DNA of 33,648 nt, taken from NCBI GenBank assembly GCA_002422845.1, contig DITM01000049.1:3481-37128 (forward strand), in the 5' to 3' direction. The notes under the pieces are model-generated. The model saw nothing but the letters and a program-made list of their open reading frames with translations, had not been told where the DNA came from and searched no databases. Positions 1 to 8,731 of this stretch are shown in pieces (within the stretch, counting starts at the first letter, position 1; every line of letters begins with the position of its first letter). Source of the DNA: Candidatus Paracaedibacteraceae bacterium UBA6184. GTDB lineage: Bacteria; Pseudomonadota; Alphaproteobacteria; UBA6184. A program made the position numbers and the translations under genes.

Positions 1-1016
1 GTTTGAGGGACTACTTTAAGATCTTTTTGCTTACTGTTATTCAGCATAGCAATTACGTCCTCAAGATTTTCTAAAACAGTCTTTAAATCATATGGCAAAC
101 TTACTTTTAATTTTTTCTCAATCATTGTGCGTTGCTCAGGATCGACTACTTTAATCGGCAGATACTGATCTAGGACTTTGAGTAATATAATAGGAGTCTC
201 CATGTCGTTTTTTTGATGAATCAATTTCAACAAAGGAATAAGAATATTATTCAAAAAAAACGCAATGCTATCTCCATCTATGAAATCTTTATTATCTTTT
301 GTTTTGACAGATAACAATTCAGTAATAAGGTCTTTTGCAAACGTTAAACCATCTGATTGAATACTTTCAATAACCGGAACAAGAGAATAAATCTTGATTT
401 CTTTGGATGCGTTTATCAAAAGATTTTGCGCTTGTTCAAGCTGTGTGTAAGGGGGTAAAAGCGCTTTTAAAAGATCATTGGTTAGCTCAATAAAAAATTG
501 AACAACCCCAATATCAGTTTCAGTAATGTCATTTACTAACTGCTTTGATTGGGGGGGTATACTCGCATCTACGGGACCAACCGTTTCACCTTGGATTAGA
601 TCTTTTTCACTAGTGTCAACTGAGTTCTTTTTGTTTAAGAGGTGGTTTACTTGCTCTAAGAATGTTGATTTTGGAGCCACGTTTTGCTTATTTTGAGAAA
701 TCTCATGACAAATCTCTTGAATTTCGACTAATATTGTTCCAAGCTCATGAGCGGTCTCCAAATCAAACAAATCAACATGTTCCGTAAGATAATTTAAATA
801 ATCCTCACACTTGTGAGTAACTTCTTCTAACCCAGCTAAATCCATTGCACGAGCCAAGCCTTTTAAAGAATGAAAAGATCTAAATATTTTTCTTAAAATA
901 TCCTGAGAATCAAAAGGTTGCATTGAAACAACTTGAAATATACAACTATCAGCATCCTGAATGTGTTGTTGGTATTCAACCTCAAAAATATTCCAAAGAT
1001 CATCAATTCTTGTCAT
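1..1016 (-). CDS. cheA: Chemotaxis histidine kinase CheA, N-terminal part (runs off window)
   Basis: The reading frame opens with ATG at 1016 and stays open to the window edge, giving 338 codons of an incomplete protein. Residues 1-110 form a histidine phosphotransfer (P1) domain: the motif HSLKG at residues 49-53 places the phosphorylated histidine at His49, followed by the usual small-residue stretch. Residues 120-338 are mostly helical and I do not recognise a P2 or dimerisation domain in them; the ATPase and CheW-like domains would lie beyond position 1. The start overlaps the end of the upstream receiver gene by 14 nt, so it is the last visible gene of the che operon. CheA autophosphorylates and passes phosphate to CheY/CheB receivers. 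The position and HPt motif support CheA; a different HPt-carrying kinase is possible until the kinase domain is seen. Confidence 0.8.
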   Translation of the reverse strand, partial: MTRIDDLWNIFEVEYQQHIQDADSCIFQVVSMQPFDSQDILRKIFRSFHSLKGLARAMDLAGLEEVTHKCEDYLNYLTEHVDLFDLETAHELGTILVEIQEICHEISQNKQNVAPKSTFLEQVNHLLNKKNSVDTSEKDLIQGETVGPVDASIPPQSKQLVNDITETDIGVVQFFIELTNDLLKALLPPYTQLEQAQNLLINASKEIKIYSLVPVIESIQSDGLTFAKDLITELLSVKTKDNKDFIDGDSIAFFLNNILIPLLKLIHQKNDMETPIILLKVLDQYLPIKVVDPEQRTMIEKKLKVSLPYDLKTVLENLEDVIAMLNNSKQKDLKVVPQ

Positions 1017-1437
1017 AAGAATCACCTTGATCTGGATATAATGATCTAATAATATTTATAATTTCTTTTCCTTGCTCTTCATCTAAGTTCAGACTTAAGC
1101 TACCTGATGGTTTGCTAATAACTTTAGCTGCGCCATAGCTTTCAAGCATTTGTTTGTTCACAAAATTATCCTTTACTATGTAACTAACCACAATAACTTT
1201 TGCTTTACTTATTAGTCGAACACGTTTTAAAAATTCAATGCCGTTCATAACAGGCATTTCAATATCTAAAAAAATCAAATCGGGCTGTTGATGTTTAACA
1301 AGCTCAAGTCCCTCTTTCCCATTTGATCCTAAGCCGACAATCTCACAATAATTTTCTGTGCGTACAATGTTGTTTAACAGTGTCCGCATCATTAGTGAGT
1401 CATCGATGATTAATATTTTTAAAGACATATTACTCAT
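1003..1437 (-). CDS. Stand-alone CheB-type receiver (CheY-like response regulator)
   Basis: A single receiver domain of 144 residues if translation starts at 1437. Numbered from that Met, the acidic pair is Asp12-Asp13, the phosphoacceptor is Asp58 in LDIEMPVMNG, the switch Ser is Ser85 and the conserved Lys is Lys109. The LDIEMP signature and the KPSGS linker just after the Lys are typical of the receiver half of CheB rather than of CheY, yet no methylesterase domain follows. A longer frame opens at 1455, but the ATG at 1437 overlaps the cheB stop as ATGAGTAA, which fits translational coupling; a third ATG at 1428 is also possible. It overlaps cheA by 14 nt. It probably takes phosphate from CheA, acting either at the motor as CheY or on the neighbouring CheB. 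Confidence 0.88.
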   Translation of the reverse strand: MSNMSLKILIIDDSLMMRTLLNNIVRTENYCEIVGLGSNGKEGLELVKHQQPDLIFLDIEMPVMNGIEFLKRVRLISKAKVIVVSYIVKDNFVNKQMLESYGAAKVISKPSGSLSLNLDEEQGKEIINIIRSLYPDQGDSYDKN

Positions 1438-2413
1438 AAAACTTTGACCACGCATTGATTTGTTCTACAATTTCTTTTGGTGTTAAAACGGCATCACTTA
1501 GACCTGATTCAATTATAGATCTTGGCATTCCATCAACAACACAGGTTGATGGTTCCTGAGCAATGATAAATTTGCTAGCTGCCTTTAAGGATTTTGCTCC
1601 GATAGTCCCATCTTTTCCCATCCCAGTTAGGACTATCGCTGCAATTGTTTCTTCTAAAGAACTAGCAGAAAGAAATAATCTATCTATGGACGGATGAAAT
1701 GGATCATCGTTAAGATCTTTTCTAACGGCAAAAACCTTATCATTTTGTTTGATAACTTCTACATCAAACCCAGATTGCGCTATGGCAATCTGTCCTGCTT
1801 TTAGCTCAACCTTTGATGATACTTCGACAATTATATTTTTAGACCCTTCCTGTAGATAGAGCGAAAGCTGACTGGAAAAACCCTTTGGCAAATGTTGGGC
1901 AATCAAGATGGGAACACATAGTTTATTAATGTCTTTTAAAAACTCTTCAAGAACCCCTGGACCTCCCGTAGAAACACCGATCATCACAAAATCAATTTTT
2001 CTTGGTCTTCGACTATTATATTGAAGGAAAGCAGACTCTGCTGTAGTTTCTGTATTTTTAACAATTTTATTTTCGATATTATAAAAAATAGTTTCCAACG
2101 CATCAGTTAGTTCACTGATACAACTTGGTTGAATTATATTAGATGGAATATTGTGTGGTATCTTTATTTTCTTAAAAGCTTCTCCAGAACCTACAATCAT
2201 AGCGCGCATTTTCATCTGTGAAACAGTATTTTCGCCTTCCTCGCCAACATCTTGCAACAAAAAAACAACATCATCACGAGATAAGCTTTGCTGATCAACC
2301 TCTGCAACAGAATTATATATTTCGATTGGAATTCCTGCTTTAAGTCTGCTAATTATTTGCTTAACAACCGTAGTGATCGACTTTTGACTGTGTATTAGAA
2401 TATATTTAATCAT
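1430..2413 (-). CDS. cheB: Chemotaxis methylesterase CheB with degenerate receiver
   Basis: 327 residues. The C-terminal methylesterase (about 138-325) keeps the catalytic triad: Ser148 in GVSTGG, His174 in AQHLP and Asp268 in TGMGKDG, plus the PSIDRLF motif. It removes methyl groups from chemoreceptor glutamates (or deamidates glutamines), opposing CheR. The N-terminal 120 residues have receiver length, but the acidic pair is replaced (IHSQKS at 7-12), the conserved Lys region reads IIQPS, and only a doubtful Asp55 sits near the phosphosite, so classical phosphoactivation looks lost. The start overlaps the cheW stop as ATGA, with an AGGTG ribosome site 8 nt upstream. The next gene encodes an intact CheB-like receiver, suggesting the regulatory domain now acts in trans. 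Confidence 0.93.
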   Translation of the reverse strand: MIKYILIHSQKSITTVVKQIISRLKAGIPIEIYNSVAEVDQQSLSRDDVVFLLQDVGEEGENTVSQMKMRAMIVGSGEAFKKIKIPHNIPSNIIQPSCISELTDALETIFYNIENKIVKNTETTAESAFLQYNSRRPRKIDFVMIGVSTGGPGVLEEFLKDINKLCVPILIAQHLPKGFSSQLSLYLQEGSKNIIVEVSSKVELKAGQIAIAQSGFDVEVIKQNDKVFAVRKDLNDDPFHPSIDRLFLSASSLEETIAAIVLTGMGKDGTIGAKSLKAASKFIIAQEPSTCVVDGMPRSIIESGLSDAVLTPKEIVEQINAWSKFYE

Positions 2414-3885
2414 CTCATTTCACCTACTCTGGGTAATAAGTTAAGAATATAGGACGTGTCAATTATTGAAATTAACCTTTTATCGACCTTTGCAATTTTA
2501 TTAATTATACTTTCTGAAGTATTTAAAGACTCAATATTCTCTTCGTTAACATTAATGACCATATCAATGTTTAGGATTGGCAATATAAAGCTGCGATTTT
2601 CGACAGTGATAATAATATAGTTTTTATAGTCTCTCGTCGGTTTATTTAAGAGCTTATATGTATCAAACACATACATAATTTCACCGTGAACCTGTGAAAC
2701 TCCTTTAATATAGGAGGTTGGATTGCCTTCAATTAATGAAGCTTCCGAAACAGGCAGTTGCTGAATGTTAATTTCATCAACTACAATTTTGATAGTTTCT
2801 AAACAAATGCCGCAATATTCATCTTCAATTTTTGTAATTAAATATCGCTTGGTTGTTGAGGGTAAATAAGACATTGCAGGACCTTCATTTTCATTAACAT
2901 ATCCATTCAACTGCTGTAGCAAAGGACTATTAAAAATAGTGTTTATATCAATAATAGCTTTATACGTATTATCGGTTTGTTTCAGCCAACCCTTTACTTC
3001 TTTGTCTTGTTTTTTAATATAGTGTCGGCTATCTTTTTCAAATCGTTCAATTTTGTACAGATCGTGTATTGCAAAGATAATTAGTCCATTGGGTGACTTT
3101 ACAACGATACCATATGGGTAATATGTAGAAGTTGTTGTTTCATAAATAATGTAGGGAAGATCAATTACTATTAACGGTAAATTTCTTAGATTGACCAATC
3201 CCAAAACTTCCTTTGGCAAAAAAGGCGTGGGCGTAATATCAGATAGAAATATTAATTCTTGAATGTCATCCAGCTCTATACAAAACAAATTATTATTAAT
3301 ACGTGCAGTTAATACATTTATATCATCAACGTGCTTTTTTGTATTTTCTGTATCTTGTAATAAGGTCGTTCGTCCAAATGCGATCTGATTATTTTTATTT
3401 GCAGTCTTATGATTTTTTTCTAATACATGATTAAATAAGATATCCAAAGATATAATAATAGTAATATGCTGTTTGTGCAAAAATTGTCCTGAATAAAAAA
3501 GGATAGTGTCGTTTTCTTTTATAGAAGTGATTGCAGATTCTTCAATCACACTTTTTTCAAGTACCTCTTCAATAATCAACCCTATAAAGCTATTGTTTTG
3601 TTTAATTAATAAAATATTGTTCAAAGCTTTAGATGCGTGAATTGGTGCCTTATTTGTATCTTCTGAGCTTGCTTTTTTTAGTTGCTCAGAACTGCCATAT
3701 AGTTCGACAATTCTCCTAAAATTGAATAGTAGTACTATTTTTCCGTGAATGTTTATAAGCCCTTCAACAATTTTACTTGTATGCGGGGTAATGGTAACTT
3801 TTTGAGGTTGTAAAATCTCTTCTACCAATTCTGCTTTTATTGCGAATCTTTGGTTTTCGTGAGAAAAAAATATCATTTCTGGCAT
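2410..3885 (-). CDS. cheW: Three-domain CheW coupling protein
   Basis: 491 residues from the ATG at 3885, about three times the length of an ordinary CheW. Three CheW-like beta domains can be traced: about 4-158 (GLINIHGKIVLLFNF), 189-330 (GLVNLRNLPLIVIDL) and 346-487 (GVSQVHGEIMYVFDT). Only the middle one keeps the Asn-Leu-Arg form of the family motif. CheW joins CheA to chemoreceptors; three domains could bridge more partners in the array. The frame is open to 3948, but the Met at 3885 is preferred: it starts 10 nt after the cheR stop, has AGGG eight bases upstream, and the added 21 residues fit no CheW fold. It overlaps cheB by 4 nt (ATGA). Multi-domain CheW/CheV-like proteins exist, but no receiver is present, so this is not CheV. 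Confidence 0.85.
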   Translation of the reverse strand: MPEMIFFSHENQRFAIKAELVEEILQPQKVTITPHTSKIVEGLINIHGKIVLLFNFRRIVELYGSSEQLKKASSEDTNKAPIHASKALNNILLIKQNNSFIGLIIEEVLEKSVIEESAITSIKENDTILFYSGQFLHKQHITIIISLDILFNHVLEKNHKTANKNNQIAFGRTTLLQDTENTKKHVDDINVLTARINNNLFCIELDDIQELIFLSDITPTPFLPKEVLGLVNLRNLPLIVIDLPYIIYETTTSTYYPYGIVVKSPNGLIIFAIHDLYKIERFEKDSRHYIKKQDKEVKGWLKQTDNTYKAIIDINTIFNSPLLQQLNGYVNENEGPAMSYLPSTTKRYLITKIEDEYCGICLETIKIVVDEINIQQLPVSEASLIEGNPTSYIKGVSQVHGEIMYVFDTYKLLNKPTRDYKNYIIITVENRSFILPILNIDMVINVNEENIESLNTSESIINKIAKVDKRLISIIDTSYILNLLPRVGEMR

Positions 3886-3895
3886 AAATAAAACC

Positions 3896-4747
3896 CTATT
3901 TTTTCTGATACCAAATTGATTGATCATCGGTATGTTGAGTAAAATCATCAGGGTTTAATAAAAATGGATCAACCGAGCCTAAAAACAAGCGCCCCCCAGG
4001 AACCAACGCTTTTGCTAGATTTTCTTGGCACTTCTTTTTTTGTTCGTCGCTAAAATATATCAACATATTTCTACATAAAATAATATCAAAGTTGGATTGT
4101 AGGGGAGGATCTATAACGTTTGTTACTACAAATTTTACCATTCGTTTAATCTTAGGTTTTACCTCATAATAATCGGGGGTTTGATTGAAAAAATAACGGC
4201 GTCTAACCGGATCTAACTTACGCAAAGCTCCCATAGCTAAATCATTATACTGTCCTAATTTTGCATACTTTAATGACGTTTCAGATATATCAGTGCCATA
4301 AATGTATATATGATCCAAGGACAGGTCTTCTAACAACTTATCATTTAATTTTTTGGTTCCGTAATTTTGGTAATACACACACTCAGCCACTATAAACGCT
4401 AAATCATAAGCCTCTTCACCGGTTGCACAGGGGACAGACCAAATTCTTAACGTTTTCTTTTCAGAAAGAATTTCATCTACAGTCTTTGCAACTGCATTTA
4501 GAATATTTTCATTACGTTGAAAATAAGATTCATGAATAGTAATTTTTTCTATAATCTTTTGCCATAACGCATTGTGATTTTTAGTTTTTGATAACTCTAC
4601 ATATTGGTCAAAGGTACTTGATGAAGTATCGCTTAATATTAACTCCTCAATTTTTGCTCTGACTGCCTCTCCGGAATCAACTCCGTACCTCTCTCTGATT
4701 TCTATAGCAAGAATCTCAGATAATCTTTTGGCGCTTGAATTATTCAT
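3896..4747 (-). CDS. cheR: Chemotaxis protein methyltransferase CheR
   Basis: 283 residues, the normal length for CheR. An N-terminal helical domain (1-70) is followed by a class I SAM-dependent methyltransferase fold. Visible family motifs are HESYFQR, the SAM-binding WSVPCATGEEAYDLA, YGTDIS, ILCRNMLIYF and LFLGSVDP near the end. The enzyme adds methyl groups to glutamates of chemoreceptors for adaptation, opposing CheB. It begins 2 nt after the MCP stop; its ribosome site (AGGTG, 7 nt before ATG) lies in the last MCP codons, so the two genes are probably translated together. The adjacent MCP lacks the C-terminal pentapeptide tether that some receptors use to recruit CheR. Confidence 0.95.
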   Translation of the reverse strand: MNNSSAKRLSEILAIEIRERYGVDSGEAVRAKIEELILSDTSSSTFDQYVELSKTKNHNALWQKIIEKITIHESYFQRNENILNAVAKTVDEILSEKKTLRIWSVPCATGEEAYDLAFIVAECVYYQNYGTKKLNDKLLEDLSLDHIYIYGTDISETSLKYAKLGQYNDLAMGALRKLDPVRRRYFFNQTPDYYEVKPKIKRMVKFVVTNVIDPPLQSNFDIILCRNMLIYFSDEQKKKCQENLAKALVPGGRLFLGSVDPFLLNPDDFTQHTDDQSIWYQKK

Positions 4748-4749
4748 TT

Positions 4750-6963
4750 TTACACCTTAAACTTGTTTAGTTCTTTTCGGGCCACATCGGATATTTTAGC
4801 CAGGTCAATCGCTGTAGACGTTATCTCTTCAGATGCCGCGGCATTATTGCTAGCCACCCCCTGTAAATCTTTCATGTTTCCCTGAATGTTCAGAAGCGAC
4901 ATGTTTTGATTAATGATAGAAGAAGCTATTTTGTTGATAATCTCATCATTAGTCTCAATAAATTTTTGAATCTGTTCCATATCTTGGCTAATCAAATTAA
5001 CAGATTCAACTGCTCTGTAAGCCTCATTAGTGGCCTCTTGAATCAGCATGGATATTTCTTGTGTCGAGTCCGCAGCACTAGATGCAAGCTTTCCAACTTC
5101 GTCTGCAACGACAGCAAACCCTTTTCCATGCTCACCTGCTCTAGCAGCTTCGATGGCTGCATTTAGTGATAGTAAGTTTGTTTTGTTTGCTATTTTTTCA
5201 ATTGTTTCGGTAATTTTATTAATTTTTGCACTGTTCTCTGCGATATTGTTTACAACATCAACCATAATCCGCATTTTTTCTTTACCATTTAAGGCTATCC
5301 TGACGGATTCGCGAGCCATAGTAGATGCATGCCCCGTATTTTCAGAAATTTCCTCATTTGATTTAGTAGTTGTCGCCACCTGTTTTACGACATTGTCTAT
5401 AGCTGAAATTTGTGTTTGTGCCCCATCTGAAATCTGACTGATGGCCAAGCTTGTTTCACTGCTTGTAACAGCGACTTGACTAGTCGTTTGTGATAGCAAC
5501 TTAACTATTTCTGCGATTGATTTAATTGCATTATTTATATCTGTTTTCAATGCATTAAAGTCACCCTGATATTCTGCATCAATTACTTGGGTCAAGTTAT
5601 ATCTTGAAACACCTTTCATAACTGAAGACACGTCGGCTAAGAATCGTTCAATATTATCAATAACGTTGTTCAAGCTCTTTGCTACTTCTTTAACAAAACC
5701 ATCTTTGTCATCCAGGCTAATACGTTTACTAATGTTTCCTTGAGATATTTCAGAGATAAGCCCAGAAATGTCTTTAAGCGCTGTTTGTTCATTGATTCTT
5801 TTTTCGTCTTCAGTCTTTTTTCCAATATCAATTTGTTCCAACATATTGTTAAAAGAGCTTGCTAAAATACCTAATTCTGTATTAGGTATGTTTTGAATAC
5901 GTTTGCTGTAATCATTGTTTTGACGCACCGTTTGTATCACAGAAACAAAATGATTGATGGGAACATTTATAGCGCGGTAAATATAATAACTACCTATCAA
6001 GCATAGCAATACCAACACAAAAGCACTGCTAAAATCTTGCTTCATCTTACTGTAAAAAGCAGCATTACGTTTGCTTATTAGTCTATCCAGCTCTGCGCAT
6101 CCTTTTTTCCAGTACTCAAAATACTCTGCTTCAACTTTTTTATACGATTCCATAAAGCGGTTCACATCTTCTTGGCGAAGCTTTTCAGAGGTAATTAATT
6201 GATCCACTGTATTTAAAAAGAGATCCATAGCTTCTTTGATAGATTTATACGAGGCCTCCAAATTCAACCGAGACATATCGTCAGGGCTACCCTTTAACAT
6301 TGAGGCATAGCTTGAATTCAATCCATCCATAAATGATTTTACGGCCCCTTTTGTAATCAACAACGCTGCTTTTTCTTCATAAGAAATAGCTTTATCTGTT
6401 TTTTCAATATTTTTTATAACTTGCTCTTGAAGATCAAAAGAAGTCATTAGAAGTGATGGAATCTTTAAAAGAATTATATCCATTACGTAATAACTATCAA
6501 GATCAGGATCCAAAATAAGATTTGATGTGTCGCCTATTTTGTTTATTAACTTGTTAAGTCTATCAATTGCAGATTGTGTAAATTCATTCTGAACTTCGAT
6601 TGTACTACTTTTATTACTGTTAATTTTTTCAAGGTCATTTTTCAACGGCTCATAAAAATCTTTTGTAGCCATCTCTTGGGATTCACCAAAATTTTGTTCA
6701 GCTTTATCCAATGAGGAAATAATTTCGTCTGGAATTGAACGTTCTTGACCACTTTTAATTTTTAAAAGACTATAATATAAAGGTTGAACCGCAATAATGT
6801 AATTGTTCCCAAGAATTTCCTTTGAAGCAAAATTAATCGCAATTTTTTTCTCTGAGTAGATTGTATATGACAAATATGCAATGACACAAAAAAAGCAAAG
6901 TAATAAACTGTATATCTGCTTACCAATATTTAAACTAAATCCGTTTTTTCTCAAAGTTTTCAT
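4750..6963 (-). CDS. Methyl-accepting chemotaxis protein
   Basis: 737-residue transmembrane chemoreceptor and first gene of the che operon. Membrane helix 1 is about residues 16-35, a periplasmic all-helical sensor spans 37-310, and membrane helix 2 is about 312-332. The sensor has the segment [13 protein letters not shown] (151-163), recurrent in helical-bundle MCP sensors, so the ligand cannot be guessed. A HAMP domain follows (331-382), then a further HAMP-like stretch (395-485), and a cytoplasmic signalling coiled coil whose conserved hairpin tip is at about 591-627 ([20 protein letters not shown]). The tip binds CheA and CheW. The C terminus (ELNKFKV) has no CheR/CheB tether. No clear Shine-Dalgarno precedes the ATG. 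Confidence 0.95.
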   Translation of the reverse strand: MKTLRKNGFSLNIGKQIYSLLLCFFCVIAYLSYTIYSEKKIAINFASKEILGNNYIIAVQPLYYSLLKIKSGQERSIPDEIISSLDKAEQNFGESQEMATKDFYEPLKNDLEKINSNKSSTIEVQNEFTQSAIDRLNKLINKIGDTSNLILDPDLDSYYVMDIILLKIPSLLMTSFDLQEQVIKNIEKTDKAISYEEKAALLITKGAVKSFMDGLNSSYASMLKGSPDDMSRLNLEASYKSIKEAMDLFLNTVDQLITSEKLRQEDVNRFMESYKKVEAEYFEYWKKGCAELDRLISKRNAAFYSKMKQDFSSAFVLVLLCLIGSYYIYRAINVPINHFVSVIQTVRQNNDYSKRIQNIPNTELGILASSFNNMLEQIDIGKKTEDEKRINEQTALKDISGLISEISQGNISKRISLDDKDGFVKEVAKSLNNVIDNIERFLADVSSVMKGVSRYNLTQVIDAEYQGDFNALKTDINNAIKSIAEIVKLLSQTTSQVAVTSSETSLAISQISDGAQTQISAIDNVVKQVATTTKSNEEISENTGHASTMARESVRIALNGKEKMRIMVDVVNNIAENSAKINKITETIEKIANKTNLLSLNAAIEAARAGEHGKGFAVVADEVGKLASSAADSTQEISMLIQEATNEAYRAVESVNLISQDMEQIQKFIETNDEIINKIASSIINQNMSLLNIQGNMKDLQGVASNNAAASEEITSTAIDLAKISDVARKELNKFKV

Positions 6964-7105
6964 TTTATTACACTAGCTGTTCAATTAACTGTAATGTCTA
7001 TTTTAAAACAAAAAGATGAAGCTTTTATTAATTTATTAATGGAAACTGTTTTAGCCTTTAATGTGACGCTAGACCACCCAAAGCCATTTTATAGCTAGAT
7101 TAATT

Positions 7106-7180
7106 TAATTTGGGTACATGACCGAGGCGAGACATGTACTAAAATGTACATTAGCGACCGAGTGACGCATACCCAGATTA
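7106..7180. repeat. Imperfect inverted repeat with nested hairpin
   Basis: The outer arms TAATTTGGGTA (7106-7116) and TACCCAGATTA (7170-7180) pair over 11 bp with one G-T wobble. Inside sits a perfect 6-bp hairpin, ATGTAC (7134-7139) with GTACAT (7146-7151). Two direct copies of GACCGAG (7120-7126 and 7156-7162) flank that inner hairpin nearly symmetrically. The GC-rich core stands out from AT-rich surroundings. It resembles a small dispersed palindromic element, but no second copy is in this window. Confidence 0.55.
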
Positions 7181-7308
7181 TAAGAAGCCAGCTATACTTT
7201 GTGCAGATCATATAAGCGATCTGACCCTTGACGATACTGCTTCCTTTTTATTAAAGTATTCCCCACAAAGGCTAAGGGATTAACCTTATCCCACTTAACA
7301 ACATACAA

Positions 7309-7328
7309 AAGCCCCCATTTGGGGGCTT
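7309..7328 (-). terminator. Rho-independent terminator of the hook gene cluster
   Basis: A perfect stem AAGCCCCC/GGGGGCTT around a 4-nt loop, followed on the minus strand by a short T run (TTTTG). It lies 26 nt past the flgE stop, so it ends transcripts of the fliK-flgD-flgE group. Confidence 0.85.
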
Positions 7329-7353
7329 AATATAATACCAATATTAAGTGAGC

Positions 7354-8715
7354 TTATTTCATAATTTGCATCAACTCTTCCGCCATTCTGTCTGCTTGTT
7401 TCATCGACATCAAACACCCTTGATGGTAAATCTTTAATTCCATGATTTTACCAAACTCTTGATCCAAAGATACTGTCGAGCTTTCTAAAGCACCCGATTT
7501 AATTTTTCCAAGACCGTTTTCACCGGCTTGCCCCAGCACAATAGATCCTGATTTACGAGTTTCATAAAAAATGTTACCCGTTACAAATTCCAAGTCGTTA
7601 GGGCTAGCCACAGTCCCCATTGCCAACCTTGCAATCGCAACACTTCGACCGTTACTAAATAAGGCACTGACAGTCCCATCTTCTTCAATACGAATATTTT
7701 CAAATCGACCATACCCTAACCCATCCTGTTGGCTATAAGTAATCAGCGAACTACCATCATACGCGGTTAGGTTTCCTTCTGCAAATTGATCTGCAGGTCC
7801 TGACCAAGCTGTTGGAGTTGCTCCCTTTCCTTTTCCAAGCTTTAATGTCAGATCTAATGGAGCAGAGTTAACCGCCGTATCCGTCCATTCAATGTGAAGT
7901 TTTGGAGGTACATTTGATTCCGTTGGTTGACCATAGTCACATAAATTAAATTGACCACTTTGGTTAAAACTTACTATCATAGGAGTTCCCGAGGCATTAA
8001 TCTCTGCCCCAGATCCATCATTGCGTTTAATTACCCCCCCCTCAACTGTGACATTCGTGCTATATTGAACCTGGTTATCAGCATCACTACCTGCTGGTAA
8101 TCTTGTGAATGTAAAGACTAAGTTGTGTGGAGTTCCCATACTATCAAAAATACGCTGAGTTTTGGTAAAAACTCCCCCAACTGGAGTTGCTATGCCTGAC
8201 GATAAGTTTCCGCTAAATTCAACTTCTGTCGTCTGTCGCACTACTCCTGCAACTTGGTTAACCTGAATAGGAATTAAATCATCAACAACTTCTTGGTTAA
8301 TACCAGCTTTTACTGCACCGTTAGCACCCACGGGCCATCCCATTAAGAATACTCCCTTATCTTCCAAAAATCCTTGCTGATTTCGGTTAAATGCCCCGCC
8401 TCGTTTTAATCCAAATTGCCCTTCTCCAGTCGTTAATGAGTTTTTAGTAATAACAAATCCGTTAACACCCGTAATTGCAATGTGTGTTGCAACACCCGTA
8501 CTTTTTAAAATACCTTGCTCAGATACGTTACGAGACACCAACGTGTTCACTGCTCCTGGAGAATATGACCCTGTTGTACCTGATGTCACAACTGCTGAAA
8601 AGTCAACCGCGGCAGATTTACCCCCAACGTTTTGTGCGCTTACCACGTTTTCTACTGACACGCCCATTGCGACCTGAGCTGCTTTTACGCCTGATTGTGC
8701 TGTTACGATACTCAT
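7354..8715 (-). CDS. flgE: Flagellar hook protein FlgE
   Basis: 453 residues, within the usual range for FlgE. It polymerises outside the cell into the curved hook joining the flagellar rod to the filament. The N terminus carries a degenerate rod/hook helix (VENVVSAQNVGG where relatives have ANNxANxxTxG). Middle segments show the hook core pattern, such as TKTQRIFDSMGTPHNL (typical 'vyDslGtph' of FlgE) and LGYGRFENIRIEEDGTVSA. The C terminus has ALESSTVSLDQEF, the family's 'LExSNVdl' signature, then a terminal helix ending at the stop. A GGAG ribosome site sits about 8 nt before the ATG. It starts 16 nt after flgD and is the last gene of the cluster. The N-terminal motif is weaker than usual. 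Confidence 0.92.
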   Translation of the reverse strand: MSIVTAQSGVKAAQVAMGVSVENVVSAQNVGGKSAAVDFSAVVTSGTTGSYSPGAVNTLVSRNVSEQGILKSTGVATHIAITGVNGFVITKNSLTTGEGQFGLKRGGAFNRNQQGFLEDKGVFLMGWPVGANGAVKAGINQEVVDDLIPIQVNQVAGVVRQTTEVEFSGNLSSGIATPVGGVFTKTQRIFDSMGTPHNLVFTFTRLPAGSDADNQVQYSTNVTVEGGVIKRNDGSGAEINASGTPMIVSFNQSGQFNLCDYGQPTESNVPPKLHIEWTDTAVNSAPLDLTLKLGKGKGATPTAWSGPADQFAEGNLTAYDGSSLITYSQQDGLGYGRFENIRIEEDGTVSALFSNGRSVAIARLAMGTVASPNDLEFVTGNIFYETRKSGSIVLGQAGENGLGKIKSGALESSTVSLDQEFGKIMELKIYHQGCLMSMKQADRMAEELMQIMK

Positions 8716-8731
8716 GTTTTATCTCCTTTTG

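Larger units (their letters stand above)
6964..7353. other. Gene-free interval with inverted repeats
   Basis: 390 bp between the MCP start and the flgE stop, holding no credible gene. From left to right it contains AT-rich MCP upstream sequence, a large imperfect inverted repeat (7106-7180), a small hairpin (CAGATC 7204-7209 pairing with GATCTG 7218-7223), a weak stem (TAAGG 7273-7277 with CCTTA 7284-7288), and the flgE terminator at 7309-7328. The MCP promoter should lie at the left end, but I could not pick a convincing one. Confidence 0.6.

Noticed and set aside
2410..3885. CheV (CheW-receiver fusion) for the long CheW
   Set aside because: No receiver motif (acidic pair, phospho-Asp, Lys) is present in any part; all three parts look CheW-like.
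5048..5437. 129-codon plus-strand frame within the MCP gene
   Set aside because: It is the antisense shadow of the highly conserved MCP signalling domain on the minus strand.
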